Source: Luscinia megarhynchos
Taxonomy: Eukaryota > Chordata > Aves > Passeriformes > Turdidae
Assembly (NCBI GenBank): GCA_034336665.1
Contig: JAPFBE010000003.1
Location: 57,269,352 to 57,333,351 of the forward strand
Length of the DNA: 64,000 nucleotides
Reading direction: 5' to 3'
In this document: positions 37,101-49,652 of the stretch, piece by piece
How positions within the stretch are numbered: position 1 is the first letter of the stretch
Layout of the letters: the number at the start of each line of letters is the position of its first letter
Notes under the pieces: model-generated
The model's input: only the letters and a program-made list of their open reading frames with translations
What the model was told of the DNA's origin: nothing
Database searches by the model: none
Program-made: the position numbers and the translations under genes

Positions 37101-40100
37101 CTAAAGAAAACCCTATTGCATCATACATGGGATTTGTATGCACACCATACCCTAGCTAAAAAACACATCATTGGAAAGCACCCACTTATGACTTTACCAG
37201 TGAAAGCTGTCCAGAAAGCATAAAGGAAAAGGAAAAGTTTGGGAGCTGAAAGGAAAAGAAACAGAACCAACCAGTACTGTTGGATGGATGAAAAAGCTGG
37301 ATAGTTGTTAGTTTAAAATCAATAATATGTTCAGTCATGTGGTAAGTAGAATTCCATGTGGTTGAATGAGTTATTGATGTGGGAGTTTATTTGTTTTGCT
37401 GTATGCAAGGTATCACAAGCCAAACTTCAGTGATGTGATTAATGTGGCTGAAAAAAAGTCTTGTAGCATCAACTGGGACTTTCTGTTTCAGGATGTTGTC
37501 TCTGTCCAGCGACGATGCCAATGAAATAGCGTTAGCAAGAAACTCACTTAAATTTCAGACTAACCGCCAAAAACTGGGGATGAAAAGAGACGTCCTCTAA
37601 AAGAATCCTCTACAGTGGGGACTTTTACCCAACCCTTTCAGGCAAAATATTTTTTTAATCCTTTTTTAAAAGTCTTCCCTGTGATACTAGGGTTTTACAG
37701 TTACATTACAGATGAGGAGTACTAGATAGATAGTTGTTATGCTGGAGAATGCTTTCCAAGACATCCAGGTGCCAGTTTGGAACAGTGAAGAGAGGTTTGT
37801 CTTAAGCCTGGACTCTCCCAGAACTCCCAGAACTCATGTGCACAGGAGACAGAGCCTCCTTTTGTGAGAAGCTGACTTGTTAGTACTGTGGTTTATACTT
37901 TCAACAGGGAGGAAACAGAACTAATTCTGAGCCCTTGTCCTGAATCAAGCAAAGCAAAGACAGTATTTAAACTCAGCTGAGAAGTGATTGTTATCCTCCT
38001 GTTCAGGGAACAGAGTGGTTCACATTCCCATGGGTGAAGACCAGTCCACTACACAGCATACCTGCTGTCTCTATGAGTGATAGATGGTGCTCCCATGTCC
38101 CTTGAGCGTATATAGTTTTATTGTCAGCATTAATTAAAGATCATGAGCATAATATGGAGAATGATCAGAATGATGTCTTGCAGCATGCTTCCAGCAGCAT
38201 GGTGCATGTCTTTAGGTATTGTGCTCAGAAATGTCAGTTTTCCAAAAAGACACTGAACAGGAGGAGTTGATGATGTAGTTTCCAAGAGGAACTGAAAGTT
38301 GGTTTAACATCATTCACACTTCCTGTAGAGAGCAGATTCTCAGAGCTGCAGTCTGATTTACTTGGAAGACATTACTTACTTTTCTCTAAAGAAGATCCCA
38401 AGAATGGATCAGGATGTGTTGTGTGGCTGGTCAGAGAACAGGGCCCAGATGTGTATCAGGGAGTCAAGTTATTTCGCATTAATACACATCCAAAGAACAT
38501 TCTGCACCTCTACTCTTGCATCCCACTAAAGAATTATCAACTACTTTCACTCTTTTTTCTCTCTTTTTTTTCAATATGAGACAGAGGCAAAACTCCATAA
38601 TGGCTTTTAAAACTGAGTTAGGGCACTCACCTGCAATGTAGAAGGCAAAGATTCAAGTCCCAGATTTGCATTAGGCAGAGCAGAAATTTGAATTAAAGCA
38701 TCATGTTGCCTAAAGTGTTCAATGTCCTACCTACTCTGTTTTCCTAAGGTGGATTCTCTACTTAAAGCTAGAAATTTTAGTTCTGCTTGTAAGGCAGACT
38801 TTCTAATATTTTTTTCATTAAAAAACAGTATAAAAAGCAGTTCCACAGTAGTGTGGAACAAAAAATTACTTTGGAAATTACAGCATTTTTTACACATAAA
38901 CTTTTCCAACTTATTCTTTAAGATACACTTAAGTTTTGCCTGAAAAATTGAAATAAAAAAAAAATAAATAAAAAGAAGATAATTTGATTTGGATTCTAAT
39001 TTTAAATGGAACTAATAAAATAATTGTCTTGCCCTTCCTCTTTACTGAGTGTATGAATAGCTAGGTCCACAGAAGCAGGAGCTTAAAGGAAAAAATTGAC
39101 TTCTGTAGAAGCCGCATATTTTACAGTCCATAAATAATTCTTTGTCTGTCTAGTGAACCACTATACACAGACTCACTAGAAAAAAATAGTATAAATTAAT
39201 GCCATCCAGTAACGGAGAAATACACAAGATCCTATCTCCTCTTCTATTATCAGAAAATCACAACATATAACAGGCAAATGTGACACCAATTTCAGAACTT
39301 CATGGTTGTTATTTACAGCATATTCTAAACTTTTCTGACAATTTTAGGATACTGCCTAAACCAGAGGTTGGAAAGAAATGTGATAGAAAAAGGGATTCTG
39401 AATCAACTATGACCCATTTTAAACTTCAGTATATTTTCTGTGTGCTAGTAGGAAAAAAATTGTTATTCTTACTCAAAACCACACCCAATTCAGCCAAACC
39501 ATTTCTAGCCTAATTAGCTAATAAATGGACTATTAATTCAATTAAGAGTTATCATTTCTAGAAAATTATAAACAGCTTTATCTATTTCCTTGTTGGTTAC
39601 ACCATTAAAGGGCAGATCTTTGAGGAGAATGCAGTTACAGCCCCCATAAACTTCAATACATTTCATGAGGAATTATTATGAGTCTATTTTTGGCAGTTAC
39701 TCTGAAACATTTTAGATTTCTGACTCTCATTTTCTAATTTTGAGGACTTTTTCATGTTCTTTTCATAGCTTATGACAGAATTTTCTAATCAAATATTTAT
39801 AATGGCATAAAAAGTCTATTACTGTTTAATGATTGTTATATTATTTTTTACTCTAATATTAAATAATTAGTATTGTGATTTTTATTTTCTTCCTGACTAC
39901 TATTCATCACGTATTTATTTACAATACCCTAAACAGTACAAAGACAGTCTTTCTTCTAAATTAAGTTCATTAGATTCTGGTTCTTACCTGTCTTTATTTT
40001 TAATTTTGACTTTATTTTATGTCTTTCCAGTTGAAAATGTTTCATCACAGTTTAGAAGCTGTCATGAGCACTTAACATTCAAAAGACAAAATCAGATCAA

Positions 40101-40468
40101 TCACTTTCTGTGGTGACTATCAAGTTGGTTTCTTTTGTTTCCCACTATAAGTTGTTCCTCAGAGTTGTGGGCACAATTTGCTAGCCAAAAATGCATCTAG
40201 CAATTATGGTACTTGAGAAGGAGCTTTTATATAATAACTTCATATTCCTAAAGTACCAAATTTTATATTCTGGTGCTTTTCCTATACATGTTGTAGAGGA
40301 AGATATGCTTAACAACAGCAAAATGTTTCTCCAATTATTGCACTAAACCCAGGTGAAACTGAGTGATATTAAACCTTGATTTAAAACTTGTAAATATATT
40401 TTATTTATTCTTTACTGTCTACCATATATACCTCAAAGACCAGGCAGATACTAATTTAAGGGCTTTCT
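34130..40468. other. Anonymous stretch, about 6.3 kb
   Basis: No gene or clear mobile element. Open frames are below 100 codons and have no domains. T-rich runs lie at about 35438-35464. A tentative tRNA-like remnant at 38612-38665 is listed separately. Confidence 0.5.
38612..38665 (+). repeat. Possible tRNA-like ancient SINE remnant
   Basis: 'gttagggcactcacctgcaatgt' followed by 'gattcaagtccc' resembles an old amniote repeat with 'tagggcactcacctgggatgtgg...ggttcaagtccc'. The second part is close to a pol III B box (consensus GGTTCGANTCC). There is no cloverleaf and no acceptor stem, so it is not a tRNA gene. Confidence 0.35.
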
Positions 40469-40523
40469 GGGTTTGTTTGGTTTTGTTTGTTTGGGGGTTT
40501 TGTTGTTGTTATTGTTGTTGCTG
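40469..40523 (+). repeat. Short T/G tract ending in (GTT)n
   Basis: GTTTG units pass into about seven GTT units with one ATT variant. It is the reverse-strand counterpart of the (CAA)n tracts at 18.3 and 53.5 kb, but short. Confidence 0.85.
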
Positions 40524-41065
40524 TTTACCTAACAATTTACATTTCCTAGCATTTTCAAATTAGTCAACAGCATTCTTCACAGAAATATATATTTCCCAAT
40601 AACACTATGTACTCTTTCAAACCTTTCTATTTTCTTTATGCTAGAAGATCTCATTAGCAGAGTTTTCAACAATACTTGGACAAATGCAAGAATAATTTTT
40701 ACTTGTTCAGCTCTGAGTCTCAAGTGGTGCTAAGCACTGCTAAGAATTTCTACTTCCTTGCTTTAGTATTATGCATTAATTAGTACTGGTCACCTCCTTC
40801 CAACCACTGAAAAAATTTTGCAGAAGTTTAACCCATGTTATTCCCAGCACTGGCTCATCATACATTGTGGGATATCACTGCTTGGACATGGAGTCCCAAA
40901 GCAGTTTTTTGCATCCTTCTTAGGGCACATATGATATTCTCCAAAATTTAAACACATCCTCTTAAAACTTCCTTCTATCACTCAGCAAATGCTCTTATTA
41001 AATACTATCTCATTAATAAAGTAGTTGAACCCTAAATAAGAACATTTTTGTAAACTAAATTAGTA
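40524..41065. other. Anonymous stretch
   Basis: No gene or element recognised. Confidence 0.5.
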
Positions 41066-41790
41066 GATCACAGACTCACAGAGTGGGTGAGGTTGGAAGG
41101 CAGCTCAGGTGGTCCAGTCTCTCTGCTCAAGCAGGGCTGCATTGAGCCAGTTGCCAACACTCATATCCAGATAGCATTTTTAATATTTCCAAGGATAGAG
41201 AATCCATATTTTCCCTGGGAACCTTGTACCTTGGTCAAGGTGAAAATCTTTCATTATGTTCAGATTGAACGTCCTATGTTTCAGTTTGTGTCCAGTGTTT
41301 CTTGCCTTGTTAAGGAGCACCCTGTGAAAAGCCTGGATCTGTTTTATATAGTCTCCCCTGAGACTCCCCCTGAACTTTGTCTGCTCCAGAGTGAATAGCT
41401 CCAGCTCTCAACCTTTCCATGTCTCTTCTGTACTGGTGAGCCTAGGGCTGACCAGAGTACTCCAAGTGTGGCCTCAGCAATGCTGGGGAGAGAGCTGGCA
41501 GCTCTCCTTCCAATGAAGACCCAGAATCCCACCAGCCTTCTTTGCATCACGGGCTCATGACTGGCTTGTGTTCAACTTTTTTTGGACATGCTGTTTTTCC
41601 AGCTTGTTGGCCCACAGCATGCATTTTTGCTGGAATTATTTCTTCCCAAGATACAGGACTTGGACTCTGCACTTCTTGTTGAACTCCATGAAGCCTGAGG
41701 ACCTGTCAAGGACCCTTGGACAGCAGCAGAAGCCCGTCAGATACACACTATCCCCAGTTTTATATTATGCTCTTCCCCATCTCAAATTCC
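41066..41790 (-). mobile_element. CR1 LINE, about 725 bp 3' portion, inverted
   Basis: The longest young-type CR1 copy here. From its 3' end it shows, on the + strand, 'cacagactcacagagtggg', 'gaggttggaagg', 'tgctcaagcagggc' (3' untranslated region), 'tctgctccagagtgaatagc', 'ctccaagtgtggcctcagcaatgctgggg' and 'accagccttctttgc'. It ends with the ORF2-derived 'tgttggcccacagcatgc', 'gactctgcacttcttgttgaactccatgaagcc' and 'ccccagttttatattat'. Read on -, this is ORF2 C-terminus followed by the 3' untranslated region. Frames on + (103 and 89 codons) are antisense and meaningless, and the ORF2 remnant is broken. Confidence 0.92.
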
Positions 41791-43849
41791 TATCACCAAT
41801 AATTTCACTGATTTTTTTATTAGAGGGGCATGCCTGATACTTTTATCACCATGCTCATCAATATCAATATATCAAATACACAAAGTTACTTTAATCTCTG
41901 TTTGTCTCTGAATTTGATGAGAGTGTATACACTTGGCAGAGGATACAGTTCTGGGGTTAGCAAATGTCTGTGTCTGTGTGGATGATAGGTGGCTGCATAC
42001 TCAGTGCTGCTCAGATGCAGTTAATTAAATTTGGGTTTGTACCAGCTCTCCTTTCCTGCAAGATTTACATTGCAGCTTGTGGCTCTCATAATGGCTTCTT
42101 CAAATTTGATATAAATGTACAGTTCAACGACTCTGACTAAACTTTTGCATTTTACATCATAAACAATAAACATTACCACAATCCATTTACAGAATACAAT
42201 AGGGAGTGAGACAAAGGAAAAGAAAGAGGAGTGATCTCTTATTTTTAACTAACTCTAGCCTTTGGAGGGGAATAAAAAGCATATTCCAATAGGTGTAATA
42301 AGATAAAAAATAAACTTTTGTAATTATAGTAGTAGTACTTCAAAGTTCATGTAGTTTGGATAATATTTACAGATCAAGCAGAATTATCCATTGTAAAGAC
42401 AAGAAATAGCTCCCAAGATAGAAGTGAAAGAAAAAGAATAAATAAAAGAAGATTTTCCTAATTTATGACGCTTTGCTACTGATGCTTACCTGTTTACATG
42501 TCACAGCATAGAACTCTGAAATATTCAACATAAAAATAAAAAGTAAATAATTTGGCATTGGGAGTAAAGTATTTCAGTTAAGAATGATTAGGGAACTTTG
42601 TACCTCAGTCCTCTGCAGTTCTTCCTTGACATCACTATGTTGTGCAAGTTTTTCTGCCAAAAGACAACCTTTAAACTTGTTTTTTACCTCTTACCACTTA
42701 TTTGGGTTGTCATGGACAAAAACGTCCAAGTGACCTGTCATTCCCTAGGAGCTCTGACATCCACTGTGCCAGCTAGCTAGAAACACAGCTTAAGGTTTGG
42801 GACCAGGGAAACCCAGAGGGATGTCAATTACAGGATAGCAGAATAGACTTTGTAAGATGGAGACAATAGTAAAATTAGTACTTTCCACACGGGGTTTCCA
42901 AAGAAATGTATAATCCTAAAATTAATTGATTGTCAATCATTACTGAAATTTGTTGGATTTTTTTAGTAATTATTAGGTTTTTTTAATATTAAAACAGTCT
43001 GAATAATTGAAATTGAAACAGCTGTACAAATAACTGAACAAGCAAGTAATTACAAAGCTTTTTTTCAAGGATGTAAGATAAGTTTTACAGCTGATTTTGA
43101 TTCTTAACTTTCTCCGTATCTGAGTTTAGAAAACTGAACAAGAAATATTTTTGTGAGGCCTGAAACTCAAAACTTTTACAATGCATGTCCATATTCTCAT
43201 TCTCACTTTCATAAGATACTTTCTGAGGCACTTTCAATTTCTACTTAAATTTTTGGTAACCCAGTCTTGTAATTAGTCCAGTAGCCAGACTTTCCAGGAA
43301 ATATCTTTTTCTCTTGGCAAGATCTGGATTTTGTAAGGACAGCTTTTGCATAAAGCCTTTCTGCTGAGACTTTATGGTCTTTTATTCTCTTCCTGCTGCC
43401 CAAAAAGGCAAGCACTCATCCATACTCCAAATGCAATTGCACGGTGGTGGTGGAGCTCCAGCATTGCATCTCTGTCACATTTATGTTGATGATTCTGTGT
43501 GACAAAAGCAATGGGATGCCATTATGTCAGCTTATTTTATGTGCACCTGTTGCTATGGACACCCTGGCACGATACTCCTGACGGGTTAAAAAAAAAAAAG
43601 GTAAAATTGATGGAACTTAGTGTGTGATAGGTACCTCTCCTTTGCAGGTGCCATGTTTTGTTGAAATTTCAAGTATTATACTTCCATAATATCACTTTAA
43701 GGATCATCTTAGAACCATACACACTGGTATGCTGCAGATTATGAAATATTTTCTCTCAGGTGTTACCAGTTATCCATAATATGTCATATAAAATCTCCTC
43801 TTACACAATCTTAAGAAATATGAGCATGCACTCCTACAAATATGTGCAT

Positions 43850-43919
43850 AATGTGTGTGTATATGTACATATACATACATTTATATGTGCATGTATGTAT
43901 ATGCACATATATACTTACA
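43850..43919. repeat. Palindromic alternating purine/pyrimidine tract (TG/TA-rich)
   Basis: About 70 bp of TGTG, TATA and CATA steps. It contains an 18-bp perfect palindrome (43858-43875) and an inverted repeat with 11-bp arms (43882-43892 and 43901-43911) around an 8-bp loop. Such DNA can adopt Z-form or extrude cruciforms under supercoiling. That is a general property and is not shown for this site. Confidence 0.85.
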
Positions 43920-46146
43920 TCCTAAAGCCTATATAAATCCAAAATATGTGTTCATACTCAAAGCATAATTGCTTAATTTTAAAACTGAACCACGCAAATA
44001 ATTTAAAAAATCAATGTCATAAAACCATTTTATTTTTAATTTAATAATGTCAGCTAAATATTACCTCATGGCTGTCGTTCAAGTTTACAGCAGAACTCTT
44101 TTTTAATGTGTCTTATCTGATTGTTTATGCTTGCTTTTATTGCACATATCTCTTTGATCTCTAACCAGCTATAATTATGATGATTTCAACATGTTTTATG
44201 TTTTTATAACTGCTGTGCTCCATCAGATTTGGTACTTATACTGTCAACTTCAGGCTTTTTATGTTCTTTCATCTTTGTTGCGGGTGGCCTTTGTTTATGG
44301 AATCTAATATTAACATTCAACTGCATATTTCAAAGGAAATGGACCACAAGATGTCAAACATGCATTCACTTTATAATTTATCCATATTAAGCATTTTTTG
44401 TTACAGAAGTGCACAGTAAGTACCTAATTGATATGGTCTTTTTATTTTTCTTTTGCTAATGGTTGTTATTTACTGCTGTACTTAGATGGGCATGCAGTAA
44501 TCATACAGGGGAGGCTTTGCACCTAGAAACATGATCATAAATTCAGTTTTCCTTTTGATGCTTTTGTTTTCTTTGTATCCTATTTAGTTGTTTTGTATTT
44601 GGTGTTTGTTTTCTTTACAGTACTCAAGAGGGAGAATTTAGAGCTCGTGAAGTTCCTTGGATTGGTCTTGAAATGATGATTGACTTTTGCTCTCTGTCTG
44701 TCCATTTGCCTTCTCTTTTCCCTATCTCTCAACGTGGAAAACCTCAATAGTGAAAAAGAATATTTTATGAAATCTTTTAAACTTGATTTCAATAAAATTT
44801 GTGTAAAATATAATGTCCCCTTAAAATATGGGCAATAACCTAGAGACATGTAGGTGTGGACTGTCTAATTAATACTTGAAACAAAATTCATCATCATAAA
44901 TAAGAAAATACATATTACTTAGTATGCATATTCAGTATGCATGTTATTTTCTAGCTAAAAAAGATGCTATTACAAATAGACAAGTCTGATTCCAACCCAA
45001 ATTGTCAGGAAGGAAGAAATGTATTTCACTCACCAAATATGAAGGTCAAGGGGTCATTTATTCCAAAATTGATATATGGGATCAGTTACTGCTATAATCA
45101 TGCCTGAGCCTATTGAGGCACTCCATTACATTTAGAGTAACAGCATGGGTGTTGTGAGGAAGAACCTGACAACATAAAATGGTAACTGTAATTATATACA
45201 GAACTTCAACACAATTACGAGTAGCGTTGAATGAAAATTTCAGTGAGCTAAGTTAAGAGAACAAATCTCAGAGGAAAAGAGAACACTGTAAATACAAGGT
45301 TGATTCAGCAGCCCCTCCTGAAAGACCTCACTGATTCCCAGATGAACAAGTTTCACTTTTCCTGGTAATTAAAAGAGGAATTATGTAGCATCTTTTTTGT
45401 GGTACATTTGTCTCATAGAATCCTCTAGTATTGGAGGTAAAGTGCAGAGGCAACAAGGAATGCCTCGAATTTTTTATATATAAATTCATGACTTCCTGCA
45501 AATACACATACTAATTTGGACACTCTTTTCTGCACAAAAAGGAAAGTGAAGAAAATTCAATTATAGTCCTTATTACATAAGCACATATCTTTTATTTTTA
45601 AAGTATAGTTATTTATATACTTTATAAGCAAAACTCAGGAAACCCCTTCTTCACTCAAGAGAAAGTATAAATCAATCATTAGTAATGATAATATATAAAA
45701 TATACTGAAATAGCATTATAGACTAGCAGAGTCCTGTAGCTGGAGTATGCAGATATTAGCATCTCAAATTTAATTTGCTCTTTTGTATGTAATTTTGGAA
45801 ATTGATAAAAAGCAGATACAGAACATTGCTTTTTAAAGTAATTTATTTTTTAAGACCATTTTGTCTGCTGGTATTTTTCTTCTCTTTATTTTTCCACACA
45901 AAACTAGTAGATCCCTCTTCAATAACAATTTAGCAGAAGCTGGGCATCTTTTTTTGCAGCTGTTTTCTGCAGACATATAGTAAGGATATTCTTAGTATAT
46001 TCTTCCATTTTGTTATTTTATTCAACATCTAAACTTTTTCTTCAATATTTAAATGGTATTTTAGGATCATCACATAGGTCAGTAAAAAGTGTAATGTTTC
46101 CAAACTCAGAGCATGCTGTGCAAGCAGAGAAATTACAGTTTTTTCA

Positions 46147-46195
46147 AACATGGAAACTGAGGCAAGGAGAAGTCTGTTTAATGACAGAAATCACT
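46147..46195 (-). mobile_element. Possible MIR SINE remnant
   Basis: 'catggaaactgaggcaaggaga' resembles the MIR (or L2) reverse-complement word 'ggaaactgaggcacagaga'. The following bases match poorly, so this is weak. Confidence 0.25.
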
Positions 46196-48390
46196 CCAAG
46201 AGTTATTCACATGCTTAACAGAAGTTGTGTATTTTTCCTCCCCATCGCTTTCCTGTAAGCATCAGACTTTTTCTTAGAGGCTGCTCAATTCCAATATGGC
46301 CTATAAAGAAATAAAAATTGTGAACAGAGAAATCAGAAAATTATAAAGAGGGGGATGCATTGAGTAATCAAACTTCAAACAACTCTATTCATTTTTGTCA
46401 TTGTTCTATCTATGTTTTCTCTTATATGATGTAAAACATTTATTATGCAGAATTAACACTGGGAAATGTCTTAATAGCCAATCAGATTGTATTTAGTGAT
46501 CATCTCTAAATTTAACGAGGGTATCATTCTGTAGCTCTGAAAGTCTAGTTTAGTTCATTTTACTACTTTTATCATAGCAATTACATCAACCTAAACAACA
46601 ATTAGGTGACTCAACACACAGTAGGCAAATTAGTAACTTCTGTTAAAGTAGGTTTATGGCCCTCTTGAGCAAGACTTTTGAGTAGCAAACTGCACAGAGA
46701 CCAAATTCTGAGACTTCTTTCTAGTAAAATTTTATTGTACACTCTCTCTGGTATTTCTCTCTATACTACAAACATAAATCAAAATAATTCTATGATATGG
46801 GTTTACAGTGTCAGTTTCTGACATGGTTATTACTTTGAGGCCTGATTCCTTTCAACTGTTCCTTTTTATTAAGATTGCAATGTAGACTGACAGTTTACCC
46901 TGAGGATTTTTTTTCTTTCTTTCTTTTCAGGAATTGCTACTAGAGGCTTTGTGTTTTGTTTTGCTTTGTTTTTCCAGTTTACAAACAGTAAACTGACTAT
47001 GTCTGAATCTGTATGCATTATACTGCAGAACATAAAGCAATCCCTCATGTACCAGAGCAAAGTGATTGCATATGTTCTTTCAGAACCATTCATTCAGCAC
47101 CACTGTGTTGCTCCATCCTAGGATGAATTTCAGTGATATATTTCCTCTCTGGGATTTTAGAGCCCCAAATTTTGTCTCTTTCTGGCTGATCACTTCCAGT
47201 TGAATATCCCAGTTTGCTGCTGCCTTATTTGCACTGACACAACTGTTAGCAGAGCTGTACTGTAAACAAGATCACTGTAATTATTTGGGTTAAAAAAGAA
47301 AAATAAAAAACCAACAAAAAATAGATCAGATTTTATTTTAAAACTCTGATCATTTGGGGATTTTGTAGCAAAAGTCTGCTAATTTCAGCACAACAAGGGC
47401 CACTGAGCTACTTTGGGGAGGAGGGAAGAAGGCCTGAGGTAGAGTGTAGGCAGAAATTTGTTACCTATTTTTTCAGCCAAGAAACAATCAAATATCTGTT
47501 GTGGCAAGGGAGGAGGAAGGCTGTAGGCCATTTTAGCAGGTATTGAACAAGAACATTTCCTTTACCTCATTATTTTTAGTGAAATAGATAATGCAATTTC
47601 CATTTGTTATGATTAGAAATACAACTCAATGCAACAGTAGCACAAGTCTTGCCAAGAGAGTCACACCACATGCATAGACAAGCCATTTATCTGTTTCAGA
47701 ATTAGTATGGTCTTTAAATATAATTTAATGAAGAGCACATTTTGATCAAGCAAAATTTTTTACTTTTCAGCTTTCAAGAAAGTCATCAGGAGTATCAAGA
47801 GCAGGAATTACTCATCACCAGGGTGCTTTTTTCTCTCTGTGGTCAACTTACAGGAAATAGGAGGTCTGGAGCTTTAAAAGCAGTACAGCATCCCCCTACC
47901 ACTTGTAGGCATCTTAATTCATAGCTGACATTTTTCAAAACTAATGAGTGCATCCCAGCAGTGAAGTTATTAATCTTTCTTTGCAGTAGATCAATTTAAT
48001 AACTTATTCAATTGAATTACATACTACAGCCATAACAGAGCAAGAGCTTCAAGACTCCTACACTGAATCACAGTACAATTGCTACATTTCCAAATGAGAT
48101 GAAGCATGGCCTTCACTGGTCAGGTTCATCATGGCTAAGTTCTTGCAGCCATGTCTATTTTGATTCTCTTTGTCTGTTAAAAAAAGACTTTCAGTTAAGC
48201 TGGAGCACTGGATCCCTGATCATCAACCCTGTTCTAAAGTTTGCTTAGTCAGTTATTTAGGACTGCTCCTTTTTGCCCTCTCCAAGCCACATGTGCTTTA
48301 GAAGAGAGCAGTACAAGGAAGTATAAACCTAAGCTAATCTCATTAGGATGCTCATTATGTTATTATTTTGATTTTTCATTTGCTTTAGCT

Positions 48391-48550
48391 GTTTGGTTTG
48401 GTTTGGTTTGGTTTGGTTTGGTTTGGTTTGGTTTTGGTTTTGGTTTTGGTTTTGGTTTTGGTTTTGGTGTTGGTGTTGGTTTGGTTTTGTTTTGCTTTGC
48501 TTTGCTTTGCTTTACTTTGCTTTGCTTTGTTTTGTTTTGTTTTGTTTTGT
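48391..48550 (+). repeat. Laddered compound microsatellite GGTTT - GGTTTT - CTTTG - TTTTG
   Basis: Four successive blocks of related units: (GGTTT) at 48391-48432, (GGTTTT) at 48430-48466, two GGTGTT units to 48480, then (CTTTG)/(TTTTG) at 48485-48550 with one ACTTTG variant. Nearly all bases are T and G on +, with a C in each unit of the CTTTG block. Overlapping frames (GLVWF, WFWF) are artefacts. Confidence 0.95.
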
Positions 48551-49532
48551 CTTAAATGAAACCACACAGGCATAGCCTGTTAGGCTTCTGTTTTCTGCCA
48601 ATCCTTGCTTTAGGATGAAGACTGCTGTTCAGCAACTAAGGCATGACCTGCTGTAGTGAACAATTTATTTTATATGCCTAGCAGTAGGAAAGGATTCCCA
48701 GCTGAGGCTTGTGAGAGAGCTGTATAGCCTTGGGTCTGAATAGGGAACACTAGCTCAAATCCCTTCAGTCTTTCTGGATTTTTCATGCCCTGCTCTGGTC
48801 CTGGCTAGCTTAGCTGTCTTCCTGGCTCCACTGACAGTCTTCTAAAGATACATTTCTAAACACTTCATGAAAACTCTGTGTGCTCATATTGAAAAAGATT
48901 CTCTGATAACAGAGACTGCTTGGGGAAAGTGTAGAAAACACTCAAAAAAAGTGTCTCCTGCATGCTCTAAAAGTAGACATCAGGTTTCCAGGCATCCTTA
49001 ACATGTTCTTTTCCATTTGCTGTTTTTGATTTCTTTAATAAAAATTAGTCATTACAATTACAATGAGCCAGGCACAAATCAATTTTTTCACTGTCTTAAC
49101 CAAGAAGTTCTTTCTCAAGTAAAACAAAAGATATTAATCTCACGTATTTTAAGGACCAAATTAAAAACTGCATGGTAGAAGGGTAACCTTCTTAAGATCT
49201 CTCTGTAGAAGTGAGAAGTTGTGAGTATTCTGTTCTGAAACTCCTTCTAGCTGTTCTCTTTAGAGATCATGTAAAATATATAACTTAGGCATGGTATTTG
49301 AGGACGGTACTAGTGTTCCTCCTATTTCACAATTACTTTTCCAGATCTTTAAAATAAATGAAACAAAATGTAGTGGAACATGAATTTTCTTCCACTTTAA
49401 TACTTTTAATTCACAATAGTTTGTCTGGCATTGGAACGAATGAATAAGGAAAAAAAATAAAGCTTAAGGACACCAAAGATTTATTTCAAGAAATAGAGAA
49501 TTAAAAATATATGAAGAAATATGAAAAAAAAT
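48551..49532. other. Anonymous stretch
   Basis: No gene recognised. A weak MIR-like word near 48712-48740 was considered and rejected. Confidence 0.5.
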
Positions 49533-49652
49533 GTACAACTATCTGGACATCATCCTGGATAAATGGCTCTAGGTGGCTGTGCTTGAGCAAAGGTGTTGGA
49601 CAATATGATCTCCAGAGGTCCCTTACAATCTCAAATGTTCTATGATTCTGTG
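49533..49652 (+). mobile_element. CR1 LINE 3' end, short
   Basis: 'tctggacatcatcctggat', 'gctctaggtgg', 'gcttgagcaaaggtgttggac', 'atgatctccagaggtccctta' and 'tctatgattctgtg' match the avian CR1 3' terminus in order. Orientation is + and length about 120 bp, with strong 5' truncation. Confidence 0.92.

Larger units (their letters stand above)
41791..48390. other. Anonymous stretch, about 6.6 kb
   Basis: No gene recognised. It contains a palindromic alternating purine/pyrimidine tract (43850-43919), an AT-rich stretch at about 43975-44420 with the look of a conserved non-coding element, and a tentative MIR remnant (46147-46195). Confidence 0.5.

Noticed and set aside
41087..41837. 103- and 89-codon frames on + and a 68-codon frame on -
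   Set aside because: The + frames are antisense to CR1, and the - frame lies within CR1 untranslated or decayed sequence.
45413..45470. 'catagaatcctctagtattggagg' as a possible inverted CR1 tail
   Set aside because: Similarity stops after about 20 bases and the expected following blocks are absent.
48712..48740. 'gagctgtatagccttgggt' resembling the MIR core on +
   Set aside because: Flanking bases do not continue the MIR consensus, so a single short word is not enough.
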